From Stereum hirsutum FP-91666 SS1 (taxonomy: Eukaryota > Basidiomycota > Agaricomycetes > Russulales > Stereaceae): a DNA stretch of 64,000 bases. The stretch lies in contig NW_006763135.1 of the NCBI RefSeq assembly GCF_000264905.1, forward strand, positions 2,207,428-2,271,427, in the 5' to 3' direction. Shown piece after piece: positions 22,144 to 33,134 of the stretch (positions are counted from its first letter, which is position 1; every line of letters begins with the position of its first letter). Position numbers and translations under genes: made by a program. A model generated the notes under the pieces. The model was given only the letters and a program-made list of their open reading frames with translations, searched no databases and was not told the DNA's origin.

Positions 22144-22910
22144 TATATGACAACGTATCAAAGAGAGTGGATTTGTCGTAGACTTTTGGAAGTAATGGAC
22201 CAGCCGATTGGGAAGAAAGAGAGAATGAGAGCTCTGGGTAGCAATTTACTGTCTTATATACAAACAATTATCGGATGAAGCACTCCTTGTGAGTCCAACC
22301 GTAGGCTGACACTGCACCGGGCTGCCAGGCTTGCTCAAGTTCAAGTTGCCTAAGACATTTCATGCACTCTGAGATACGAAGTAAGACGCCTGGGTCTAGA
22401 CCAATCTGATTTTATGCTAGCAATAACCAGGGAGTATCCAGCAAAAAGAGTGCAAGGAGCTGCAAAACTAAAGGACCTTACAGCATGGAGTCGGATGATG
22501 ATGGTAGCAGCCTGAGGGCTCATCCCAAGTTGCCACAGTGAAGCGGAGGCCGTGCGAGCGGTGGCGCGTGGCGGTACGTAACCTAAAATCGAGATTGAAC
22601 TGTCGCAGAAGTTAGAACTCTGCTCATGCCCAATCAGTCCTCCCTTTCGATGCAGGCATCTTTAGTATTTTCTGACTGCATCTTACCTCCACTGATTCTC
22701 TCCAGTACATGCCGAACACCTGGGTACAACACTGTAAGGAATAGTTTCGGCTTTGCCGGAAGCCCTGCCGGTGCAGAGTACAGCCAGTCGGCATGAATGG
22801 TTCCAACTAGGTCATTGCAAGGCTCGCAAAAGGAAAACTTATCGTCACAAATAGAGTCTGCTTTCTGGTCGTGTACAAAACACTGTCTATCACGAGGCGA
22901 AGTTCGCGTC
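22144..22910. other. Intergenic between chitinase and ceramide synthase
   Basis: About 770 bp with the divergent promoters of both genes. Short frames only. Nothing distinctive was seen. Confidence 0.4.
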
Positions 22911-24781
22911 ATGCCCGAGTCAGCCCGGCGTTCTCTCGGAGTCTGCTTTCTTCGCCGTGTACCACTCGGACATGGCATCCATGTCGAACAACAAAATCCG
23001 CACGAATAGAGGTCGCGCCTGTTCCCTCTCCTGCGAGTACGTCTAGTTCATATGTGCTCTCTAGTTTCCATCGACCAAGACATATCTTTCAGAACGGACA
23101 CCTCGCACCATCTCATAAGCTCATCTATGTCTCAGACGTGAGTACGGTACTTCTCTTCATAACCGGCGTCCTGTTCTTGATACCTCATTCACCGAGACAG
23201 ACCACTTGGAACCCCTACTGCTAATGGTTATCAGAACAATGTATCCCCCTCTTCCTCTTTCCGGCCTATAGTACCCCATCCGAAGTGGACTATCGGTACT
23301 CCAGAATCGAGAGGCTTTTGGGATGATCTCAAGACTTTCCGTTGGGTCATCGTACCAAGTATGTGTTTTCATCGGTTGGCTCAGGACTGAATGATTTATC
23401 TTATATGCTTTTAGCTTCCTCTCTTCGTATGCTGCTCGTTCCAATCGTTCTCCACCTCCAATGGAAGTACATCACCCCGCTGTTCATTGATGACCCACCT
23501 CCAAGCCCGTTCGGAGCCATGCTTTTTATATCCCACCCTACCCCGTCCCCGACCGGTAACCCGAGCGATGCTCGCTATCGAAAAGGTTACCTCGATCTTA
23601 TCTTCATCGCCTATCATGTCGTTTTCTTTTCCTTCCTCCGACAGAGCGTGATTCTGTATCTCTGCCGCCCTTTCGCCCAACATTTCGGGATCCGCAAGGA
23701 AGGAAAACTAGCTCGATTTGGCGAACAAGGATATGCTGTCGTCTACTTCGTTATTTCTGGTTTGTGGGGGATACATATCATGTCGCAGCTGCCTACCTGG
23801 TGGTACCGCACGGATGCTTTTTGGATTGGTCTGCGTTCCGTTTCTTTAATGGGACAATTACTAGATCTTACTACCCTCTTCAGATTATCCTCATTGGCAG
23901 ATGAAGCCCAACCTGAAACGCTATTACCTTATGCAGGCTGCATACTGGTGTCAACAGTTCGTCGTGCTCGTCTTGCGCCTCGAGAAACCTAGGAAGGATT
24001 ATCATGAGCTCGTCGCACACCATTTTGTCACGCTCTGGCTCATTGGGTACGTCTCTGGCCCATCTACCATCGTTCACGCCATTTTTTAATTGTATTTCTC
24101 CATAACTAGCTGGAGCTATCTCATCAATCTCACCTATATCGGTAACGCTGTCTACATATCCATGGACATCCCAGATGTCGGCCTTGCTTTCTGCTCCATT
24201 CTTAACTACCTACAGCTCGATCGCACCAAGGTCGCATGCTTCGTGGTCTTCATGGGCACTTGGGCCTATTTCCGACACTATCTGAATATCATCATGCTCT
24301 GGTCTGTCTACTCTGAGTTTGACCTCATGCCGTGCGTTGTCTTCTCTCAGCTCCACAACATATGGAGGTTGCCCCATGCTGATGATTGAACGTTGGACCT
24401 GCGATTTAGTGAGAGCAGCAAACGCTGGGCACCTGAAGATGGCGTGTGGATGGTCTGGTGGATGAAATGGCAGATATTCACGCCTCTCTTCCTCCTTCAT
24501 TGTCTCAATCTCTTTTGGTTCTACCTCATCCTTCGCATCCTCTATCGGTACGTTCGTGCCTCTTTGATTTATACTCGTCTGCACTCAAAAGTACTGACTT
24601 GTACCCCTGAATATACCTTGGATTCCGAATGGGTCCGTGTAGCGCTCTTACCCAGCCCAAAGTCACTGATATCCGTTCAGACGACGAAGATGAGGGCGCC
24701 GAGAATGACGGCGAACAGGAGAAAGAGTCCGTGACTTTTGCTTGCGAAACCGGCGAATCGGATTTCGCCACAATTGATTGA
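22911..24781 (+). CDS. LAC1: Ceramide synthase (LAG1/LAC1, TLC domain)
   Basis: Eight predicted exons (22911-22956, 23010-23137, 23235-23358, 23415-23828, 23884-24046, 24110-24331, 24410-24547, 24643-24781) give 457 residues. The TLC region contains KRYYLMQAAYWCQQ, the Lag motif DYHELVAHHFVTLWLIG with the essential histidines, and WSYLINLTYIGNAVYISMD. RFWDDLKTF-type sequence (here FWDDLKTFRWVIVP) precedes the first membrane helices. The tail is acidic (SDDEDEGAENDGEQEKES). The enzyme joins a sphingoid base to fatty acyl-CoA in the ER. Exons from 23010 on are firm. The short first exon is inferred, because the conserved frame has no in-frame ATG of its own. Confidence 0.88.
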
Positions 24782-25427
24782 TTCCAGCCGTTGGACGTTG
24801 CAAACTGGTATGGTTGGAAGTTCACTAGTTGATTTAGGGAGAAAGGAAAGTCTGGGAGTCTCGCGTTGTATGCTTGAATTCCAATAGAATTCGCTCGTTG
24901 GGTGAAGCACCATAGATACATTGAGCCAGTTGACACCATATACGGCCACTGTCACGGTTGGAAACAGCGTGAAGACTTCTGCGTGTTCGGGGGACCGTAT
25001 GATATGCATGACTATTCAAACAATATCTTCAATAAACGACAGGCTCCGACGAATCTGCACTTAGCTGAAGGTATGATCAGCTACATCATCCTCGTGTCGC
25101 GGCAAGATTCCCATCTATTTCCCTCGCACATCGCCAGATTGAACTAACACATTCACATCTGATCGCCGCTCGATGTCTGGAAGGGAAGAAGTCTGAAGAA
25201 GTGCAGAACCCAGATCGCTGCTGACTGGCAGGGTACCGGTGCCCCTCAGAAACGGATCTAATCTAATCTTATCGGCGAGCTCTTGGTGACGTCTCTCAAC
25301 CGAAGTCGAGCGCGCTGCTTCTTGGTTGGCTGCCTCCAAGTACTTGCCCTCTCGCCGCCACTATATCTCGCATATTGGGGCCAATTGTCACTCACCTTGA
25401 AATAAGCTCTTCATATTGTCGGCCGAA
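24782..25427. other. Intergenic, LAC1 3' flank and NPC1 promoter
   Basis: About 650 bp with no supported gene. If NPC1 has a separate signal-peptide exon it would lie here, but I could not identify one with an ATG. Confidence 0.35.
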
Positions 25428-28400
25428 ATGGCTACATTTGCTGAAGGGCGATGCGCAATGAAAGGGTCGTGTGGGTCCAAGGGATGGTTTGGGAAACCTC
25501 TTCCATGTCCCTACGACGGTCCTCCGGAACAAGTGCGCCCCCCATCTTGCGACTCATAGTCTGCATACTCATAGTAGTTAATCTTTGCTCCAGCCAGATG
25601 ATGAGACTCGCTCTTTGCTGGTCTCTGTCTGCGGGTCCGACTTCGCGGATGGTCCTACCTGCTGCGACGATAGCCAGCTCGAAATTCTTCGTGACAACCT
25701 CAACCAAGCAGAGCCTATCCTATCATCATGCCCTGCCTGCCGAAATAACTTCAGGTCTTTCTTCTGCCACTTTACTTGCACGCCAAACCAGGCTTCCTTT
25801 GTCAACGTAACATCAACCCAGACGTCTTCGACAGGAAAGACCGCAGTAGCATCCCTCGACTTCTTCGTCGGAGAGGAGCACGGGACGGGTTTCTTCGATA
25901 GCTGCAAGAATGTACAGATGGGGGCTGCCAACACGTATGCCATGGACCTCATCGGAGGAGGCGCCAAGGATTATCACGGCTTCTTCAGTTTCTTGGGCGA
26001 GGAGAAGGACCTCGGCAGCCCCTTCCAGATCAATTTCCCTACTACCGCGCCACCAGATATCAATCCATATAATCCTCCAGCCAGAAACTGCTGGGACAAC
26101 GACCTTCTCAGTCGGTGTACGTGTATTGACTGCCCTCAAATATGTCCAGAACTTGCCCCCATTCCTGCACCCGGATCCGGGCCCAGTTGTCACGTCGGTT
26201 CCGTGACGTGTCTGTCCTTCGTACTTATCCTCATGTATTCCGCGTGCGTATTCGCCTTCTTCTTCGGATTCAGCATTCAAGCTGTTCTTCGACGTAAGAA
26301 GGAGAAGAAATACGACCAAGTATTGTCCGCAGAGACCTCGTCAGATACACCGCTTTCTCCACGAACTCACACCCATGGCCTCATCGGCGCGTCCTCATTG
26401 GCCCGTTACGTCGACGGCGAACAATCCAGCGGTCATACCGACACCCGTAGCTTAGGCCGTGGTGTGCAGCTCCTCGACCCCATAGAGACGGTTCAGCCAC
26501 GGCAGTACCGTCTCAACTCAGTCCTCCGCTCCTTCTTCTACCGCCTCGGTCAAATATCTGCGTCATCTCCGTGGCTCGTCTTGGCAGGCATGTTCACTGT
26601 CGTCGGACTGTTGAATATCGGCTGGAAGAACTTCAGTGTGGAAACGGACCCCGTTCGACTCTGGGTGGCGCCCGATTCAGAGAGCAAGGTGCAAAAGGAG
26701 TACTTCGACGAGCACTTCGGTCCCTTCTACCGCACGGAGCAGATATTCGCCACCGCTATTCCCGCCACTGTCTCCCACGTTGAGGGCTCCGTCGAGCAGA
26801 CAAGCACGGAATCGAAGCCACCCGTACTTTCATGGGAAACCCTAAAATTCTGGTTCAAGGTCAACTCCGATATTCGCTCTCTTACTTCTTCACCAAACGG
26901 ATACCAGCTCTCCGACGTGTGTTTCAAACCCGCAGGACCGAGTGGCGCATGTGTTCTCCAATCCGTCACAGCCTGGTTCGGAGACGACATCGAGAACACC
27001 ACCCCAGACGACTGGGCTAAGCGCATAGAGAAGTGTGCAAGCACCCCTGTGGACTGTCTTCCGGACTTCCAGCAGCCTTTGGGCCCGAAGTACGTCCTTG
27101 GAGGAGTCCCTGATACAGAACACAAATACTTGAATGCGGAAGCTCTGGTGATGACCGTCGTCGTCTCGGACTCTCTGGATCCGGAGGTGCAGGACAAGGC
27201 GATGGAATGGGAAAGGACTTTGCGCGAGTACCTTGTCCGACTGAGCGAGAATGCCCCTGGAGAGGTCGGGTTAGAGATCTCCTTCTCTACCGGAGTATCT
27301 CTCGAGGAGGAAATCAATAAGAGCACAAACACGGATGTCAAAATCGTCGTCCTCTCGTACCTTGCCATGTTCGTCTACATATCGTTGACGCTCGGGAACG
27401 GATTCGCGAACCAGGAGGAGGAAGGCGTTGTATCGTCAATACACAATTGGGCGGTCAATTTCCCGAAATTCTTCACCCGTTCTCACATAACCTCTTCCAC
27501 CCTCTCGATTGACTCTCGCAATACTCCTCGATTTTTCCCTCGCTTGCCTCGTAAGCTGTTTATCGGATCGAAATTCACCCTCGGCCTCTTTGGTATCTCC
27601 CTCGTCATCCTATCCGTCTCGACTTCTATCGGACTGTTCTCCGCACTTGGTGTCAAAGTGACTCTCATCATCGCCGAGGTCATCCCTTTCCTCGTTCTGG
27701 CTGTCGGCGTCGACAATGTCTTCATCCTCGTCCACGAACTCGACCGACAAAATATGCTTCACGGTCCAAACGCAGCCCCGCCCGAACAGCCTCTCAATTA
27801 CGCTTCCGCCACCTCCCCTATATCTCGGCGCTCGCAATTCGAGTCGCATGATGACTCCGTCGATGCTCGGTCAGTGCCGTTGTACTTGTCGCCAGAGGAG
27901 CGTGTGGCGAGGACATTAGCTAGGATGGGCCCTTCGATCTTACTGAGCACTATCACGGAGACATTCGCATTTGCGCTGGGGGCTTTAGTACCAATGCCAG
28001 CAGTCAGAAACTTTGCTCTGTATGCGGCTGGTAGTGTGCTCTTGAATGCAATTCTGCAAGTCACGGTGTTCATCAGTGCTCTCGTGCTTGATCTGCGACG
28101 GGTTGAGGTCGGACATCCACTCATCTTACTGCTGTTACGCCATCCGCTAAATCTTGATTTATGTAGTCGAACAGGGTGGACTGCTTCCCGTGCATCAGGT
28201 TGCCCTCTCGAATTCAACTCCTGGAGGCCGCCCCTACAGCAACTAGCATCGGTACACTAGCGCGACTCATTCGCAAATACTATGCTCCGTTCCTTTTGAA
28301 GCCTGTCGTCAAAGGCGTGGTGCTAGCTATCTTCAGTGGAATCTTCGTTGCATCCGTGATTTCTATGCAGCATATCGAACTCGGTCTTGGTGAATCATGT

Positions 28401-29940
28401 GTCCTATCCTCGAGCGTTTGGTTTTTGCTGACATTTTCCTCTCATAGATCAACGGTTGGCTTTACCTTCAGAGTCTTACCTGGTCCCCTACTTCAACAGC
28501 CTGGACGCTTACTTAGACGTCGGGCCACCCGTCTACTTCGTCACGCACGATGTTGACGTCACCCACCGAGAAGGCCAACGTAATCTTTGTGGCCGGTTCA
28601 CAACCTGCCAGGACGGCTCCGTCGCAAACGTTCTCGAGGCCGAACGCAAGAGGCCAGACGTCTCATTCATTTCTGAACCCACAGCGTCATGGATCGACGA
28701 CTATTTCGCCTGGCTCAACCCCACAAATGATGCTTGCTGTCGTGTCAGGCGACGGGACCCCACAGTTTTCTGTTCAGAACGCGATTCGCCTCGGCTCTGT
28801 CGACCATGCTTCGAAGGTCACGAACCAGCCTGGAATATTACGATGAGCGGCTTCCCAGAGGGCGAGGAGTTTATGCAATACATCCAACATTGGCTCGATT
28901 CGCCCACGACGGAAGAGTGTCCACTCGCTGGGAAGGCATCGTTTGGTACGGCATTGTCGCTCAGCCCAGACGAGGACAACATCGTGGCGTCACACTTCCG
29001 CACCTTCACCAAACCCTTGAAGAACCAGGCCGACTTCATCAATGCCTTTGCTGCCGCACATCGTGTCGCAAATGACCTTTCGGAGCAGACTGGAGCTACC
29101 GTGTTCCCATACTCGCTCTTCTTCGTTTTCTTCGACCAATATGCGCACATCGTCTCCATTACGCAAGAGGTCCTAGGCCTTGGCCTCGCCTCGGTTCTGA
29201 TCATGACAGCGCTCCTGCTTGGGTCGTGGAGGACAGGTACGATCGTTACCGCCGTGGTGGCGTTGACAGTGGTCAATGTTATGGGTGTTATGGGCATCTG
29301 GGGTATCAGTCTGAACGCGATCAGTCTCGTCAATTTGGTCATCTCGTTGGGTATCGCGGTCGAGTTTTGTGCACATGTGGCGCGAGCGTTCATGAGCTGT
29401 GGCTCTGGTTTGCCGACCGACCATCCTGCGGGGCAAAAGGAGCGGGATGAGAGGATGTGGACGGCGTTGGTGGACGTGGGTCCTTCGGTATGCATGCTTC
29501 TTGTTCTCGTTCGGATATCCTCTAATATAATTGTTCATACCGCAGGTCTTATCGGGCATCACGTTCACTAAGCTCATTGGGATGTGCGTCCTGGCGCTTA
29601 CACGGTCAAAGCTGTTGGAGGTGAGTATCCTCAGTTTAGAGCATTTGTTTGTAAACTTATTGCCTTCGTCCCAAAGATCTACTACTTCCGAATGTGGCTC
29701 ACACTCATCATTTCTGGAGCACTCCATGGGCTGGTCCTTCTCCCCGTCATCCTCAGTTTGACAGGTGGGCCTGGCTTCCCTCTCCAGGAGGCGGATGAAG
29801 AATGGATGTCGAACGCCATCAGAAACGACTATGAATACACGTAAGTGGCCGAAGTTGAACATATAGTGGGACTACACGAATGCTGACCCAGATCATTCAG
29901 GCCCTTCCTTGCTGATGATGACTCAGTGCACAGCGATTAG
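25428..29940 (+). CDS. NCR1: Niemann-Pick C1 sterol transporter
   Basis: Seven exons (25428-25532, 25594-28101, 28167-28389, 28448-29487, 29546-29620, 29677-29840, 29901-29940) encode 1384 residues. The Cys-rich N-terminal sterol-binding domain (GRCAMKGSC, KPLPCPYDGPP, CPACRNNFRSFFCHFTCTPNQ) is followed by a first helix, a luminal loop and the sterol-sensing domain (LIIAEVIPFLVLAVGVDNVF). A second luminal loop and an RND-type helix bundle (NLVISLGIAVEFCAHVARAFM) complete it. It moves sterol out of the vacuole or lysosome lumen. The chosen start yields no clear signal peptide. The codons before it (LFILSAE) follow a possible AAG acceptor, so a signal exon may be missing. Confidence 0.94.
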
Positions 29941-30110
29941 AACCCTTTTCATGTCTTTGTATGACCCTAGGATATTTCTGCGATTTTTGTAATGGAGCAA
30001 TGGGACCTCGCAAGTCCACATACCGTGTTTTGGACAGACACTAAGTAGTACAAGAGTGAACAAAAAAGAAAGTGTCTGAACACAAGAAGCACTGAGCAAC
30101 AAACCAGCCC

Positions 30111-31014
30111 CTACGCATCCTTGACAGGGGGAGGGGACCTCGACCGCGAATCACGAATGTCATCCCTGCTAGGACTTCTCCTTCCCCGACTGTACGACAC
30201 AGACCGACTTCGACTCCTGCTGTACCTCGAATACGAAGAGTACGACCTCGATCGAGACCTCGGCGTGATCGAACGCGTACGCGAACGACTCGAGCGCACA
30301 GAATAACTCGGTGACCTCGTTCTCGACCTTCCTCTTCCATATCCTCCCCTCTCATAACTCGGCGACCTCCTCCTCGGCGGCAACCCTCCAACTCTCCGGA
30401 TAGGCGAACGCGACCTCGAGCGCGATATAGGTCGGTAAGGACCCCTGTCCCTCGGAGGGAGCCTTCTCCCATAGGGTCGACGGTAGGAGTCGTCAGGACG
30501 GCCAAAGGGCCTCCTGGCACCACCGTATCTGGGGGAACGGGAACGAGAGCGAGAGCGAGATAAAGAGCGGGCTCTACCGCGACGAGGGGGTGGAGAGCGG
30601 GTACGGGAGCGAGAGCGTGGGCGGACGGGGAGGTCTGAGAGTTCGACTTTGACGATGGATCCGTCGAGTTGACCGCCGTCCATGTGGGAGACGGCTTTGC
30701 GCGCAGAGGCAGGCTCTGCGTATTCTAGGGCTGCTTTGCCTCTGTTTTGGCCGGCTGTGAAACAATGAAGCCAGACACGTCAGTCCATGTATTAAGATCC
30801 AAAGCTGTAGGACTATTTCCGCACATTTTGGAAAGGTAGGGAGATCAAGTTTCGTGATCGTGCCATAGAAGCCGAAGATGGTTTGAAGGTGGCTTTCGAC
30901 GACGTTACGCGTCAGGTTGGTGATAACGACGACTTTTGCATCAGAGGAGCCATTCTCCATATCCACGTCCATGTCTCGGGCTGCATCTGGCGAAGGCGAA
31001 CGTCCTGCCGACAT
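30111..31014 (-). CDS. RNPS1-like SR protein
   Basis: Two exons (30825-31014, 30111-30754) give 277 residues. Residues about 25-105 form an RRM (KVVVITNLTRNV, RGKAALEYAE, DGGQLDGSIVKVEL), resembling that of RNPS1. The rest is a long Arg/Ser domain (RSRSRTRSPPPRRGRAR and many further RS repeats) ending PPPVKDA. RNPS1 is a splicing activator and exon-junction-complex partner. The RNP2 form ITNLTRNVVESHLQTIFGFYG supports the RNPS1 subgroup over a classical SR factor. It converges on NPC1 with about 170 bp between stops. Confidence 0.85.
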
Positions 31015-33134
31015 ATTGCTTGGGTTGAACGGAGGAGATTGTCGTGGTCGGCGTCAGGATTGGAAGAGCTCGCGTTACAATTCCGTCACGTTCGTTACAC
31101 TCACCGCCACATCAACCGTGGGGAAATATATGCCTGCGCCACATCGAATCTTAGGAAAGCATTCTTCACCAAGACATCGGGGAGCACAGTCACACCAAGA
31201 TGTCTTTTTAGAAAATGTAGCGTGTCAATGCTCATAATTTGTATGTATGTATCCATTGAAACCTCCAACCTACACCCAACCAAGTAGAGGGACCAGATAT
31301 AGTAGGTATAGGTGACCAGTAAAGGAGGCAGACGAAAAACCGTGGATGTACAATACGTAACTTATGATGCATCATGCGTGCCGTGTGGTATGTTTGCGAG
31401 ACTCGAAGAGGGAAGGGGGAAGGGGAGGAGGAGAAGGTGTAGGATTGAAATGATCGCCATTACGGAAAGTTATGGGTCGTAGGTAAGTGTAGTAGGTCGG
31501 TAGCAGAAAGTTGGATAGTTAAATAATCAGCCGGAAGAGATCAGAATCAGAACGAGACTGGGGACTGAGGACCGAGCGAAAAGAGAACTACCAGGAGACC
31601 GACCGGATCAAAAGTCTATACTCGACTATGGGACAGCAAGTATGAACACTGACGGACTAGACGACAAACGACGGGACGAGTGAGCGAGTGGGGTGGGGGG
31701 AGTGGGGATGACAGTGGGGTAGGGTGGAGATATAGATGTTGAATGGGGGCGGAGAGGGAGAGGAAAGGCGCTATTGGCCTGAAGTGCGAGTGGTACCGTG
31801 GAGGGCAGGACGAAGATGGTGGACCTGATGGGGAGGAAGGGGAGGGAAGCGGGGTGGGGCAGTAAGAGACCAATATCGACGAAACGATGTGATCGAATGG
31901 AGAATGACAGAGAGGAATGAAGAGATAAAAAAAAAGCGAAAAAGATTTTTAAGGGTTTTATCAAAAGAGAGGACGTTTTTCCGAGTGTTTTTGTGCGGGT
32001 TTCGTAGTAGACTAGACGTAGCACGTAGCGCGAGGGTTCAACTAAACCGAACAATCAATGAGAACGAGACGAAAGACGAGGAGAAATAATAATGAGGAGC
32101 GAACAGAGAAGCAGAAGTGAAAGACATGATGAGACGAGAAGTGAGAAATGGACCAAGAAGAGGAAGTGATGGGATGGGTAGCGTTATTAGGAGAATGAGA
32201 TGTCAACTATATGCTGAACGATGAACATTGAACGATGAACGAGAAGAATGGATGAGGCATGGAATGATACTTGAGATCAGTGAAGGGGAATGAGGAGTCA
32301 GCATGAAAGGTGACCGCCGTCAGCGCCGGATAGCGCAGAGGCCACCCGTCCGACGACGGCATACGTCAAACAAATAAAGTAGACACCTATGAACAGAGTG
32401 GGGCAACGAAGACGAAAAGGAAGCGAACAACGAGACCCAATGCGTACGTACGTACGGAACGAAACGCGAAATGAAACAGGCGTGAACAGAAACAGAGATG
32501 AGAAACGAAAACAAGTACATCTCAAGGCCATGAAGATCCGCGTGCATTCTGTATGCGCAACGCGGTATAACAAACTGTCCTTGAATAATGCGGACCGAAT
32601 GATGATGGATCGATAGATGGTCCTACCAGCCTCTCCTGGTCACGGTGTCGGAACGTTTGTAACGACAGCGAGCCAACGGAGTATGACGAGGGACGAGACT
32701 GAGACTGAGACTGAGATGAGAGAGATGGAATGAGACGAGAAGGCCTAGCTCCCTATGGACAAGATAGACGATGTCGTAGGAGACGGGGACGACGGGAGAG
32801 GCTGAGCAGGAAAAAATATAGTGCTGGCAAACAAAGTAAAGGAGACTGCTTGAGACTGGAGAGGATTGAAACGGGACCGGGGACAGATGTGCCAGAAGAT
32901 TGACGGTAAAGACGTGAGAGAACATGAAGAAAGCGAATCAAGCGAGAACATATATGTTGAGCCGTCTATGCGATGTTATATGGATCGCTGTAGCGAGCAT
33001 GGCCCAGTGGAAAAGAATTGACAGAAGGAAAGGAAATGGAAAGATTACGGGCCATCTGAGCCACGATCCACAGCGCAAGCGTCCACGGCGCGAAGCGTAG
33101 TGTTGAGAGTCCAGTCACTCCATCAAGAAGAGCA
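31015..33134. other. 2.1-kb non-coding block, purine-rich on the plus strand
   Basis: It lies between the RNPS1-like start and the cyclin stop. From about 31380 to 32950 the plus strand is strongly A/G-rich (GAGGGAAGGGGGAAGGGGAGG, GATAAAAAAAAAGCGAAAAAG and similar), so a minus-strand transcript would be C/U-rich. Frames are short and compositionally biased. The simplest reading is a long 3' UTR or terminator region of the cyclin gene plus the RNPS1-like promoter. Confidence 0.45.
32691..32722. repeat. GAGACT short tandem repeat
   Basis: ACGAGACTGAGACTGAGACTGAGATGAG: about four hexamer copies inside the purine-rich block downstream of the cyclin gene. Confidence 0.7.

Noticed and set aside
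32691..32722. GAGACT repeat as a regulatory array
   Set aside because: Only about four short copies in purine-rich DNA, most simply a microsatellite.
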